This document shows, piece after piece, positions 8,938-17,996 of a DNA stretch of 64,000 bases. The first letter of the stretch is position 1, and each line of letters starts with the position of its first letter. Position numbers and translations under genes: made by a program. The notes under the pieces are model-generated. The model ran no database searches, was not told the origin of the DNA, and saw nothing but the letters and a program-made list of their open reading frames with translations. Source of the DNA: Flavobacterium cheongpyeongense (lineage in GTDB: Bacteria; Bacteroidota; Bacteroidia; Flavobacteriales; Flavobacteriaceae); contig NZ_QJHK01000003.1 in assembly GCF_003202435.1 (NCBI RefSeq), positions 248,001-312,000 of the forward strand, read 5' to 3'.

Positions 8938-11388
8938 ATGTTAGATATAAAAGATTTTTCAATTTTTGAAAATCATCCCAGTTTTGATTTTAAGGGATTT
9001 TTACTAAAAATTTTAAGTTATTGGAAATTGTTTCTACTGAGTTTGCTGATCTCTTTTACTATAGCCTATCAGGTTAATATTCGAAAGGAAAAGATTTATG
9101 CCATGCAAACTTTAATTTCGATTAAAGAAGAAAGTAATCCTTTTTTTACATCTAATACAAGTTTAGTTTTTAATTGGGGTGGTATTTCAGATCAGGTAAG
9201 TGGTATTTCGACTATTTTGCAATCTAGATCCCACAATGAGTTGGTGGTTGATAAATTACAGTATTATATAGATTACCTTGAAAAAGGAGAATATAATATG
9301 ATTGATGTTTATGGTAGTGTCCCATTTTACCTGAATATTGATAAAACAAAGCCTCAATTAGCCGGAACTTTAATTAGTGTTAAGTTTTTAAGTCCAAACG
9401 AATATGAAATCAGAATACCTTTTCAAAATCAATCAGTTTCATTATTTACTTATTCAGATAATAGCTATAGCAATACAGCAGTTCAGCCCATTGAATTTGT
9501 AAAAAAATACAAGGTTGGAGAGAAAGTTATATTGCCATTTTTAAATTGGAAATTAGAAATAAATGATAAACCTGGCTTCTATTCAGGTAAAGAGTATTTT
9601 ATAAGATTTAATAATTTTGATGCTACAGTTTCCCGTTACCGAGGAATAGGGGTTGATGCAGATCAAAAGGCTGGCTCAATTCTTACACTGTCAATGCAGG
9701 GTACAAATAAAGCCCGAATGGTAGAATATTTGAATTCGACTGTTAAAATGTTAATCAAGATTCAATTAGATGGTAAAAACCAATTTGCTACAAATACCAT
9801 AGCATTCATAGATAGTACACTTGTAGCTATGGAATCCCAGTTAAAAGAAACAGGTAATGAGCTTAAATCTTTCAGAAAGGACAAAAATATTTATGAAATA
9901 GAAGAAGGCGGAGAAAAGTTTTCTGATAAGATCCTTAATTTTGATGTTGAAAAAGATGCAGTCACACGTAAAATTGCATATTACAATTCTTTAAAAGCAT
10001 ATTTAAAAAATAGTATCGATTATTCTAAGTTGCCTGCGCCATCAGTTGCCGGAATTGAAGATCCAAATATTGTCACAAACGTTTCGAAACTTATTGCTTT
10101 ATCAACTCAGAGATCTGAAATGTCTTATGCTGTAAAAAGTGATAAAATATTTAAAGATTTTGATAAACAAATGATGGCTGTAAAAAATGTTTTGCTTGAA
10201 AACATCGCAGCAGCCAAAGCTTCTTTGCAATATGATTTAGCTTTAGTAAATAATAAAATAGGTCAAGCTGAGAATACAATTAGGAAACTGCCGGAAGAGC
10301 AACAGGAATTATTAAAAATTAAAAGAAAGTATGATTTAAGTGATAATATTTACAGTACATTTCTTCAAAAGAGAAATGAAGCAGAGATTGTAAAGGCTTC
10401 TAATTTATCTGATATTCATTTTATAGATAGTGCAAAAGATATAGGAGAAGGATTGATTGGCCCCAAAACATCTGTGAATTACGTGTTAGCTTTATTTTTA
10501 GGAATTTTATTTCCATTAATTATCGTTTTCATTCTTTTCTTTATCAATAATACCATCCAGAATACCGAAGATATTAATAAACAAACACAAATTCCATTGA
10601 TAGGAGTTGTAGGTATTAATAAAGATAATACAGATTTAGCAGTTTTTCAGAAACCAAAATCAGCATTATCCGAAGCCTTTAGGGGTATTCGTTCATCGCT
10701 GCAGTTTTTATATAAAAAGAAACAATTAGATGGTGCAAAAACATTAATGATTACTTCTTCAATTAGTGGAGAGGGAAAGACATTCTGTTCAATTAATATT
10801 GCGACAGTTTTTGCGTTGAGTGAGAAAAAGACGGTGATAATAGGAATGGATTTGAGGAAGCCAAGATTGGCAGATGAATTTAATCTGATCAATCAATACG
10901 GAGTTGTTAATTATTTAATAAAGCAAAAAACGCTCACAGAAATAATAAATAAAACTCAGATTCCATATCTTGATGTTATTCTTTCAGGACCAATACCACC
11001 AAATCCTTCAGAACTAATTATAAGTGAAGTAATGGGTGAGTTTATTGAAGAACTAAAAAAAACATACGATTATATAATACTTGATACACCTCCAGTCGGG
11101 CTCGTATCAGATGCATTAGAATTGATGCAGTTTAGTGATGTTACACTATATGTTGTGAGGCAGAATTATTCAAAAAAAGAAATGATTACATTGTTAAATA
11201 ATCGTGTAAAAAGAGGCGAGTTAAACAATGTTAGTATTATTTTGAATGGTTTTGAAAACAAGGCCAAATACGGATCAGCATATGGTTATGGGTATTACGG
11301 TGGGTATGGGGCATATTCAAACGGGTATCATGAAGAGGAAAAGGAGGCAGGATTTTTTAAAAATATTTTTAAAAGATTGAAAAAATAA
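8938..11388 (+). CDS. wzc: Wzc/GumC-type polysaccharide co-polymerase with tyrosine autokinase domain
   Basis: An 816-aa inner-membrane protein. It has a Wzz domain between two membrane helices (about residues 27-46 and 515-536), a large periplasmic coiled-coil region, and a C-terminal BY-kinase. The kinase shows Walker A with Ser610-GEGKT, Walker A' MDLRKPR (about 640) and Walker B IILDTPP (about 716). The C-terminal tail is rich in tyrosine and glycine (YGYGYYGGYGAY), the expected autophosphorylation cluster. It controls chain length and export with Wza. No Wzb-type phosphatase gene is seen in the window. Confidence 0.94.
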   Translation: MLDIKDFSIFENHPSFDFKGFLLKILSYWKLFLLSLLISFTIAYQVNIRKEKIYAMQTLISIKEESNPFFTSNTSLVFNWGGISDQVSGISTILQSRSHNELVVDKLQYYIDYLEKGEYNMIDVYGSVPFYLNIDKTKPQLAGTLISVKFLSPNEYEIRIPFQNQSVSLFTYSDNSYSNTAVQPIEFVKKYKVGEKVILPFLNWKLEINDKPGFYSGKEYFIRFNNFDATVSRYRGIGVDADQKAGSILTLSMQGTNKARMVEYLNSTVKMLIKIQLDGKNQFATNTIAFIDSTLVAMESQLKETGNELKSFRKDKNIYEIEEGGEKFSDKILNFDVEKDAVTRKIAYYNSLKAYLKNSIDYSKLPAPSVAGIEDPNIVTNVSKLIALSTQRSEMSYAVKSDKIFKDFDKQMMAVKNVLLENIAAAKASLQYDLALVNNKIGQAENTIRKLPEEQQELLKIKRKYDLSDNIYSTFLQKRNEAEIVKASNLSDIHFIDSAKDIGEGLIGPKTSVNYVLALFLGILFPLIIVFILFFINNTIQNTEDINKQTQIPLIGVVGINKDNTDLAVFQKPKSALSEAFRGIRSSLQFLYKKKQLDGAKTLMITSSISGEGKTFCSINIATVFALSEKKTVIIGMDLRKPRLADEFNLINQYGVVNYLIKQKTLTEIINKTQIPYLDVILSGPIPPNPSELIISEVMGEFIEELKKTYDYIILDTPPVGLVSDALELMQFSDVTLYVVRQNYSKKEMITLLNNRVKRGELNNVSIILNGFENKAKYGSAYGYGYYGGYGAYSNGYHEEEKEAGFFKNIFKRLKK

Positions 11389-11401
11389 TCACCTAGAATA
11401 G

Positions 11402-12385
11402 ATGAAAGAAAACGGGCAATACACTATTTTAATAACAGGCGGAGCTGGTTTTATTGGCTCTAACCTGTGTGAATATTTTTTAAATTCAGGTCAAAAGGTA
11501 ATTTGTTTGGATAATTTTTCAACTGGACACCTTCATAATTTAAACGATTTTATAACTCATCCAAATTTTAAACTAATTGAAGGCGATATTCGGAATATAT
11601 CTGATTGTTATTTAGCTGTTGATGGAGTAGATTATGTATTGCATCAGGCAGCTTTAGGTTCTGTACCGCGCTCAATAAACGATCCGATCACAACTAATGA
11701 TGTTAATGTTTCAGGTTTTTTGAACATGTTGGTTGCCGCCCGTGATGCGAAAGTAAAACGATTTATCTATGCAGCAAGTTCTTCTACATATGGCGATTCT
11801 GAAGGATTGCCAAAGACAGAAGAGGTAATAGGAAGACCATTATCACCATATGCAATAACTAAATATGTAAATGAATTATATGCTGATATTTTTAGTAAAA
11901 CGTATGGATTGGAAACTATAGGTCTGCGCTATTTTAATGTTTTCGGAAGAAAACAAGATCCAAAAGGAGCTTATGCAGCAGTGATTCCTAAATTTGTAAT
12001 GCAATTAATGAATTACGAAAGTCCTGTCATTAATGGAGATGGGAATTATTCAAGGGATTTTACTTATATTGATAATGTAATTCAGATGAATGCTCTAGCC
12101 ATTTCATCCAATAACTCTGAAGCAATTAATACTGTTTATAATACAGCATTTGGAGATAGAAATACTTTGAATGATTTGATTAGATATCTAAAAAAATATT
12201 TAACTGAATTTGACCCAAAAATTGCAGATGTATCAATTATTTACGGCGAAACAAGGACTGGAGACATTCCGCATTCTTTAGCCAGTATTGATAAGGCAAA
12301 AAAGTTATTAGGGTATGATCCTAAATTTTCTCTGGAAGAAGGATTAAGAGAAGCGTTAGATTGGTATTGGAAAAAATTGAAGTAA
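11402..12385 (+). CDS. wbpP: UDP-HexNAc(A) 4-epimerase, WbpP/TviC type
   Basis: A 327-aa extended SDR epimerase. The NAD-binding TGGAGFIGS is at residues 12-20 and the catalytic pair is Tyr150/Lys154 (SPYAITK). The stretch HQAALGSVPRSINDP is typical of the WbpP/TviC group, which interconverts UDP-GlcNAc/UDP-GalNAc or the matching uronic acids. With tviB downstream at 14579 this gives UDP-GalNAcA. It lies 13 bases after wzc in the same operon. Whether it acts before or after oxidation cannot be read from sequence. Confidence 0.85.
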   Translation: MKENGQYTILITGGAGFIGSNLCEYFLNSGQKVICLDNFSTGHLHNLNDFITHPNFKLIEGDIRNISDCYLAVDGVDYVLHQAALGSVPRSINDPITTNDVNVSGFLNMLVAARDAKVKRFIYAASSSTYGDSEGLPKTEEVIGRPLSPYAITKYVNELYADIFSKTYGLETIGLRYFNVFGRKQDPKGAYAAVIPKFVMQLMNYESPVINGDGNYSRDFTYIDNVIQMNALAISSNNSEAINTVYNTAFGDRNTLNDLIRYLKKYLTEFDPKIADVSIIYGETRTGDIPHSLASIDKAKKLLGYDPKFSLEEGLREALDWYWKKLK

Positions 12386-12411
12386 TAGAAGATTAAGATA
12401 ATATAGAAAAT

Positions 12412-13815
12412 ATGAAAATCACAAAAATCACAAAAATTTGTTGTATTGGAGCAGGTTATGTAGGAGGACCGACAATGGCAGTAATTGCACAAAAATGTCC
12501 CCATATTCAGGTAACTGTTGTCGATTTGAATGAACAAAGAATTAAAGACTGGAATGATCCTAATACAGACAATATTCCAATCTATGAACCTGGTTTGGCT
12601 GAGATTGTAGCTGAGGCAAGAGGAAGGAATCTTTTCTTTTCAACTGAAGTAGAAAAAGCAATAGATGATGCTGAAGTTATTTTTATTTCAGTAAATACGC
12701 CTACGAAAACATATGGAAAAGGTAAAGGAATGGCAGCTGATTTAAAATATATAGAGTTGTGTGCCAGACAAATTGCAAAAGTTGCTAAAAGCAATAAAAT
12801 AGTTATTGAAAAATCAACTTTACCTGTTCGTACCGCTGAAGCTATTAAAAGTATATTACACAATACAGGAAATGGGGTTCAGTTTCAGATTCTTTCCAAT
12901 CCTGAATTTTTAGCTGAAGGAACTGCTGTTGCAGATTTATTAAATCCTGATAGAATTCTTATAGGAGGAGATTCCTCTGCGGAAGGTGAAGCGGCAATTA
13001 ATGCCTTAGTAGATGTGTATGCGAATTGGGTTGCTAAAGATAAAATCTTAACAACTAACGTTTGGTCCTCTGAATTGTCTAAACTTACAGCAAATGCATT
13101 TCTGGCACAACGTATTTCGTCAATTAATGCGATGTCTGAATTGTGTGAGAAAACTGGTGCAGATGTAAGCGAAGTCGCCCGCGCGATTGGAATGGATAGT
13201 CGTATTGGTTCTAAATTTCTAAAGGCATCTGTAGGTTTTGGTGGCTCTTGTTTCCAAAAAGATATTCTCAATTTAGTTTACATAGCAAAATCTTACGGTT
13301 TAAATGAAGTTGCCGATTATTGGGAACAGGTAATTATTATGAATGATTATCAAAAAAGAAGATTTTCGAATAAAATAGTTCAGACTTTATACAATACCGT
13401 AGCTGATAAAAAAATAACATTCTTAGGATGGGCGTTCAAAAAAGATACAAACGACACCCGAGAATCTGCCGCTATATATGTTGCAGATGATTTAATTAAT
13501 GAATTAGCAAAAATTTCAGTCTATGATCCTAAAGTGTCGAGAGGAAAGATCTTAAATGATTTAGATTATTTAGAAACCAGAAGTTCTTCACAGAATAACG
13601 ATGCGGTTTTAACATTTCAAGATCCTTACGAAGCTTGTAAAGACTCTCATGCCATTGCTATACTTACAGAATGGGATGAATTCGTAAAATATGATTGGCA
13701 AAAAGTATATGATTCAATGCAAAAACCTGCTTTTGTTTTTGACGGAAGGAACATATTAAACGGAAAAGAGTTAAAAGAAATTGGTTTTATTTATAATGGA
13801 ATAGGCTCTAATTAA
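12412..13815 (+). CDS. ugd: UDP-glucose 6-dehydrogenase, animal-like clade
   Basis: Oxidises UDP-glucose to UDP-glucuronate with two NAD+. At 467 aa it is longer than most bacterial Ugd. It has features of the eukaryote-like clade: [14 protein letters not shown] near the N terminus, VNTPTKTYG, and the catalytic Cys280 in [10 protein letters not shown], close to Cys276 in human UGDH. The C-terminal UDP-binding domain includes [15 protein letters not shown]. It is in line with wbpP (26 bases) and upxY (11 bases). It is distinct from the second UDP-sugar dehydrogenase at 14579. Confidence 0.92.
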   Translation: MKITKITKICCIGAGYVGGPTMAVIAQKCPHIQVTVVDLNEQRIKDWNDPNTDNIPIYEPGLAEIVAEARGRNLFFSTEVEKAIDDAEVIFISVNTPTKTYGKGKGMAADLKYIELCARQIAKVAKSNKIVIEKSTLPVRTAEAIKSILHNTGNGVQFQILSNPEFLAEGTAVADLLNPDRILIGGDSSAEGEAAINALVDVYANWVAKDKILTTNVWSSELSKLTANAFLAQRISSINAMSELCEKTGADVSEVARAIGMDSRIGSKFLKASVGFGGSCFQKDILNLVYIAKSYGLNEVADYWEQVIIMNDYQKRRFSNKIVQTLYNTVADKKITFLGWAFKKDTNDTRESAAIYVADDLINELAKISVYDPKVSRGKILNDLDYLETRSSSQNNDAVLTFQDPYEACKDSHAIAILTEWDEFVKYDWQKVYDSMQKPAFVFDGRNILNGKELKEIGFIYNGIGSN

Positions 13816-13826
13816 AAATAAATAAC

Positions 13827-14300
13827 ATGAATTGGTATGTTGTTTATACGAAACCTAAATGGGAAAAAAAAGTAGCTGAAAAGTTAAGTGAAATAGGAAT
13901 TGTATGCTACTGCCCTTTAATCACTCAGATAAAGCAATGGTCTGACAGAAAGAAAAAAGTTGAAGTTCCTCTTTTTAATTCTTACGTTTTTGTTCAATTG
14001 TCAGAAACAGATAGAAATTTGGTTTTTCAGGTTGCGGGAGTAATCCGGTATTTGTTTTGGTTAGGAAAAGCAGCAATTGTTCGAAACGAAGAAATTATAA
14101 CCATTAAAAAATGTCTTTCAGATAAAAGTGTTTCTGATATTTCAATAGTGTCTTATAAAAAGGGTGATAAAATAAAATTAGAATCAGGTATTTTTAGTAG
14201 TCAAAATGCAGTTATTCAGGAAGTGACAAATACTCATTATATTTTGGTTTTAGAATCATTAGGATGCATCTTGAAAATGAAATACAAAAAAGATGTCTGA
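13827..14300 (+). CDS. upxY: UpxY-family transcription antiterminator (NusG paralogue)
   Basis: A 157-aa specialised NusG paralogue. The NGN domain covers about residues 1-100, starting MNWYVVYTKPKWEKKVAEKL, with PLFNSYVFVQL as the family core; a KOW-like region covers about 105-157. In Bacteroides, UpxY proteins let RNA polymerase read through leader terminators of their own capsule locus. Here the gene is fifth in the operon rather than first. It is followed at once by a strong terminator, a new promoter and a structured leader (14491-14578), the likely site of action. No UpxZ-like partner is seen. Confidence 0.88.
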   Translation: MNWYVVYTKPKWEKKVAEKLSEIGIVCYCPLITQIKQWSDRKKKVEVPLFNSYVFVQLSETDRNLVFQVAGVIRYLFWLGKAAIVRNEEIITIKKCLSDKSVSDISIVSYKKGDKIKLESGIFSSQNAVIQEVTNTHYILVLESLGCILKMKYKKDV

Positions 14301-14333
14301 TGATTCTTATATAATAAAGGAGGCAAAAGTTGA

Positions 14334-14379
14334 AAAAGCAAAAAATTACTAAGATTTAGTGATTTTTTGCTTTTTTTTT
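14334..14379 (+). terminator. strong terminator after upxY
   Basis: A 19-bp stem (arms 14334-14352 and 14356-14374, one G-U pair, 3-nt loop) runs into a T tract to 14379. It separates the wza-to-upxY unit from the main biosynthetic cluster. Confidence 0.88.
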
Positions 14380-14459
14380 GAAGTTTTTTTCTTTTGTTTG
14401 TTGACTTATAGGTTTTTAAATTATTTATTTATTTGAATGATTATAAGCTTTTTTAAGGG

Positions 14460-14490
14460 TTGAAAAAATTGACTTATTGTGCTATATTTG
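14460..14490 (+). promoter_or_regulatory. consensus promoter of the tviB cluster
   Basis: TTG at 14460-14462, a 20-base spacer and TATATTTG at 14483-14490 make one of the best promoter matches in the window. Transcription should begin near 14496, leaving a leader of about 80 nt before tviB. Confidence 0.75.
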
Positions 14491-14504
14491 CTGAAATTGA
14501 ATTC

Positions 14505-14552
14505 TTCGATATTCATGTCATTTACGTGACTTTGAATGGCGAAGCCGTGCCA
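14505..14552 (+). promoter_or_regulatory. structured leader with two competing hairpins and an ops-like core
   Basis: Hairpin A (14505-14543) pairs TTCG/CGAA, ATTCA/TGAAT and GTCA/TGAC around a 6-nt loop. Hairpin B (14537-14552) pairs TGGC with GCCA, with a smaller GGC-GAA-GCC fold inside. They share 14537-14543, so only one can form at a time. The sequence GGCGAAGCCGTGC at 14538-14550 matches the enterobacterial ops core GGCGGTAGCGTGC at 9 of 13 positions and is a GC-rich island in AT-rich DNA. The link to UpxY is inference. Confidence 0.45.
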
Positions 14553-14578
14553 TGTGATAAACGAAATTAAGGAAAAAT

Positions 14579-15862
14579 ATGAAAAATGAGCTAAAGATAG
14601 CCGTTATTGGGTTAGGTTATGTAGGTCTGCCTTTGGCTCGTTTATTTGCTACAAAATATGAGGTAGTAGGCTTTGATATTAATGAATCCAGGATAACAAG
14701 TTTAAAAAATGGTATTGATACAACATTAGAAGTTGAAGATGCTGTTTTGCAAAATGTTTTAAAAGAAACGTTAAATGGAACAAAGGGACTTTATTGTACA
14801 TCAGATATAAAAAATATTGCAGAATGTAATTATTTTATTATTACAGTTCCGACTCCGGTAGATAAAAATAATCGCCCGGATTTAACGCCTCTTTACAAGG
14901 CCAGTGAAACTGTCGGTAAGATGCTGAAAGCAGGAGATGTTGTGATTTATGAGTCAACAGTATATCCGGGTGTAACTGAAGAACAATGTGTTCCTGTTCT
15001 GGAAAAAATATCTGGATTGAAATTCAACGTAGATTTCTTTGCAGGATATTCCCCTGAAAGAATTAATCCAGGCGATAAAGAGCATACTGTAGAGAAAATT
15101 TTAAAAATTACTTCAGGATCAACTTATGAAACAGGATTAAAAGTTGATGAGCTTTATAAATCGGTTATTACAGCGGGAACATATTTAGCACCAACGATAA
15201 AAATTGCAGAAGCTGCTAAAGTAATTGAAAATTCACAGCGGGATATTAATATCGCTTTTGTAAATGAACTCGCAAAAATATTCAATTTGATGGATATTGA
15301 CACACAAGAGGTACTGGCTGCAGCCGCTACAAAATGGAATTTTCTTCCTTTTAAACCAGGATTGGTAGGAGGGCATTGCATAGGTGTAGATCCATACTAC
15401 TTAGCCCAAAGAGCGCAAGAATTTGGGTATCATCCTGAAATAATTCTGGCAGGTCGCCGTTTAAATGATAGCATGGGGGAGTACATAGCCTCTCAGGTAG
15501 TGAAATTAATGATTAAAAAGGGGATTTCGGTAAATCATGCAGAACTTTTAATGCTTGGAATTACTTTTAAAGAAAACTGTCCGGATGTCCGAAACACAAA
15601 AATTGTAGATGTTATAAGAGCTTTAAAAGAATATGGCATTTCGGTTACCATTTATGATCCATTAGCAAATATTGAAGAGGTTAAAAAAGAATACGGATTA
15701 TCAACTATAGATGTTCTTCCAAATGAAAAATTTGACGCTATAGTTTTAGGAGTTGCACATGCTGAATTTTTAAAGTTGGATTTTCCGGAAATTCAAAAAA
15801 CAAATAGTTTAATATATGATGTAAAGGGAGTATTAGGAGCTATAGCTGATAACAGATTATAG
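14579..15862 (+). CDS. tviB: nucleotide sugar dehydrogenase, TviB/WbpA type
   Basis: A 427-aa NAD-dependent UDP-N-acetylhexosamine 6-dehydrogenase that makes UDP-GlcNAcA or UDP-GalNAcA. The Rossmann motif GLGYVGLPLA is at the N terminus, YSPERINPGDKEH is the family substrate loop, and the catalytic Cys267 lies in GGHCIGVDPYY. The C-terminal UDP-binding domain contains GITFKENCPDVRNTK. It is the first gene after the UpxY-proximal promoter and leader, and works with the TviC/WbpP-type epimerase at 11402. Substrate preference between GlcNAc and GalNAc is not decided by what I can see. Confidence 0.9.
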   Translation: MKNELKIAVIGLGYVGLPLARLFATKYEVVGFDINESRITSLKNGIDTTLEVEDAVLQNVLKETLNGTKGLYCTSDIKNIAECNYFIITVPTPVDKNNRPDLTPLYKASETVGKMLKAGDVVIYESTVYPGVTEEQCVPVLEKISGLKFNVDFFAGYSPERINPGDKEHTVEKILKITSGSTYETGLKVDELYKSVITAGTYLAPTIKIAEAAKVIENSQRDINIAFVNELAKIFNLMDIDTQEVLAAAATKWNFLPFKPGLVGGHCIGVDPYYLAQRAQEFGYHPEIILAGRRLNDSMGEYIASQVVKLMIKKGISVNHAELLMLGITFKENCPDVRNTKIVDVIRALKEYGISVTIYDPLANIEEVKKEYGLSTIDVLPNEKFDAIVLGVAHAEFLKLDFPEIQKTNSLIYDVKGVLGAIADNRL

Positions 15863-15893
15863 TTTCTAAACTTCTTTTTTTATTTAAAAAGAT

Positions 15894-16901
15894 ATGGAAG
15901 CAAACAATGCAATTACACATGTTATTTTAACCGGCGGGGTTGGTAGCAGATTATGGCCCCTTTCGCGCAAAAGCCAGCCTAAGCAATATTTAGAAATATT
16001 TGAAGAGAAATCTTTATTTGAAATGACTGTTGACCGCAATAGTCATTTAGCAGATAAAGTAATGGTTGTAGGGAATGTTGACAATCATCATTTGAGCGGC
16101 AATGTTATGAATAAATCCCAAACGGCATATATAAATATTGTTGAGGCAACTCCAAGAAATACAGCAGCAGCAATTGCATTTGCAGCATTTGCTTCAAATC
16201 CTGATGATATATTAATTGTTACGCCATCGGATCATATTATCGATAAAATTGAAGATTATAATAATGCGATAAGCCAGGCAATATTAAAAGCTAAAGAAGG
16301 ATTTATAGTAACTTTTGGAATCATTCCAACCAAACCAGAAACGGGTTATGGTTATATTGAATCAAAAGGGGATAAAGTGCTTTCATTTAGGGAAAAACCA
16401 AATGAGACAACTGCTAAAGATTTTATTGCAAAAGGGAATTTTTTATGGAATAGCGGGATGTTTTGTTTTAAAGCAAGTGTGCTTTTGGATGAATTAAAAC
16501 AATTTCAGCCTGAGGTTTACGAAAAATCCAAAACAGTTTGGGAATCAAATAAGCAAGGCTTTCTGGATTTAGAAACCTCTTTAGAGATTCCATCGATAAG
16601 TATTGATTATGCCGTCATGGAGCGAAGTAAGAAAATTAAAGTTGTTCCTGCATCATTTTCCTGGTCTGATTTAGGTTCGTTTGAATCAGTTTATGATTAT
16701 TTAGTTTCTAAAGGTCATCCAATTGATAAAAATGGCAATATGGTAATTGGCTGTAATAAACATACCGTTTTTTTAGGATTAAAAAATACAATCTTTGTTT
16801 ATACAGATACAGCTAATTTAATTTTGCAAAAAGAAAATTCACAAGACGTCAAAGACATATATAGTGAGTTAGAAAAACAAAACTCAAAATTATTAAATTA
16901 A
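15894..16901 (+). CDS. manC: mannose-1-phosphate guanylyltransferase
   Basis: Makes GDP-mannose from mannose-1-phosphate and GTP. At 335 aa it is the single-domain form, without the C-terminal phosphomannose isomerase domain. The nucleotide-binding loop reads LTGGVGSRLWPLSR (residues 12-25; Val replaces the usual Ser/Thr after GG), with TPSDHII, ETGYGYIE and FREKP downstream. No phosphomannomutase, isomerase or GDP-mannose dehydratase lies in the window, so mannose-1-phosphate must come from elsewhere and GDP-mannose may be used directly. It starts 31 bases after tviB. Confidence 0.9.
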   Translation: MEANNAITHVILTGGVGSRLWPLSRKSQPKQYLEIFEEKSLFEMTVDRNSHLADKVMVVGNVDNHHLSGNVMNKSQTAYINIVEATPRNTAAAIAFAAFASNPDDILIVTPSDHIIDKIEDYNNAISQAILKAKEGFIVTFGIIPTKPETGYGYIESKGDKVLSFREKPNETTAKDFIAKGNFLWNSGMFCFKASVLLDELKQFQPEVYEKSKTVWESNKQGFLDLETSLEIPSISIDYAVMERSKKIKVVPASFSWSDLGSFESVYDYLVSKGHPIDKNGNMVIGCNKHTVFLGLKNTIFVYTDTANLILQKENSQDVKDIYSELEKQNSKLLN

Positions 16902-16905
16902 TAAT

Positions 16906-17952
16906 ATGAAAAAAATTCTTATAACTGGTGGTGCCGGTTTTATCGGTTCTCATGTTGTTAGACGTTTTGTAAATAAATATCCTGAATATCAAATTTACAA
17001 TTTAGATGCCTTAACTTATGCAGGGAATCTTGAAAACATTAAGGATATTCAAAAGCATTCCAATTATAACTTCGTAAAAGGAGATATTGTTGATGAAGTT
17101 TTTATTAACGAACTTTTTTCCATTCATAATTTTGATGGTGTATTACACCTAGCAGCAGAATCACATGTTGACAGGTCAATTGAAGATCCGTTGGCATTTG
17201 TAAAAACCAATGTTATCGGAACAATGAATTTACTTAATGCTGCCAAAAATCAATGGAAAAATAATTTTGAAGGCAAAAGATTTTATCATATCAGCACTGA
17301 CGAAGTGTATGGCTCTTTAGGAGCCGAAGGACTTTTTACAGAAACGACCCCATATGCTCCAAACTCTCCTTATTCAGCATCAAAAGCAAGTTCAGATCAT
17401 TTTGTAAGGGCTTACGGAGAAACTTACGGGCTTCCATATGTTTTAACAAATTGTTCTAATAACTATGGGTCATATCATTTTCCTGAAAAATTAATTCCGC
17501 TTTTTATAAATAATATTATAAATAATAAACCACTGCCGGTTTATGGAGATGGTAACTATACCCGGGACTGGCTTTTTGTTGAGGATCATGCCATTGCGAT
17601 TGACTTGGTTTTTCATGAAGGGAAAAACCAAGAAACGTACAATATTGGTGGTTTTAATGAGTGGAAGAATATAAATTTGGTAACGCTTCTCTGCGAAATA
17701 ATGGATAAAAAATTAGGCAGGGATACCGGTACTTCCCAAAAATTGATTACTTATGTAAAAGACAGGCCAGGACATGATTTACGTTATGCAATTGATGCTT
17801 CTAAAATTAATAAAGAACTAGGCTGGAAACCCTCTGTAACTTTTGAGGAAGGTCTTGAAAAAACCATTAGTTGGTATTTGAACAATGAAGAATGGTTGAA
17901 AAATGTGACTTCTGGTTCGTATAAAGATTATTATAAAAAACAATATTCTTAA
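16906..17952 (+). CDS. rfbB: dTDP-glucose 4,6-dehydratase
   Basis: Second step of dTDP-rhamnose synthesis: dTDP-glucose to dTDP-4-keto-6-deoxyglucose. The 348-aa SDR has TGGAGFIGS at residues 7-15, the catalytic Thr131-Asp132-Glu133 triplet and Tyr156/Lys160 (YSASK). It starts four bases after manC. The remaining rhamnose genes rfbC, rfbD and rfbA sit about 16 kb downstream, so the pathway is split within the locus. Confidence 0.96.
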   Translation: MKKILITGGAGFIGSHVVRRFVNKYPEYQIYNLDALTYAGNLENIKDIQKHSNYNFVKGDIVDEVFINELFSIHNFDGVLHLAAESHVDRSIEDPLAFVKTNVIGTMNLLNAAKNQWKNNFEGKRFYHISTDEVYGSLGAEGLFTETTPYAPNSPYSASKASSDHFVRAYGETYGLPYVLTNCSNNYGSYHFPEKLIPLFINNIINNKPLPVYGDGNYTRDWLFVEDHAIAIDLVFHEGKNQETYNIGGFNEWKNINLVTLLCEIMDKKLGRDTGTSQKLITYVKDRPGHDLRYAIDASKINKELGWKPSVTFEEGLEKTISWYLNNEEWLKNVTSGSYKDYYKKQYS

Positions 17953-17996
17953 AAAAATCTGATTTGAATTTTTTATCAATCAAAACATCATTCAAT

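Noticed and set aside
12885..13271. 128-codon open frame on the minus strand inside ugd
   Set aside because: It lies wholly within a well-conserved gene, has no family features and no promoter. It is a by-product of codon use.
17964..17996. TTG start that would lengthen the SLBB exporter by 11 residues
   Set aside because: The ATG at 17997 gives a clean signal peptide; the extension would place a polar segment in front of it.
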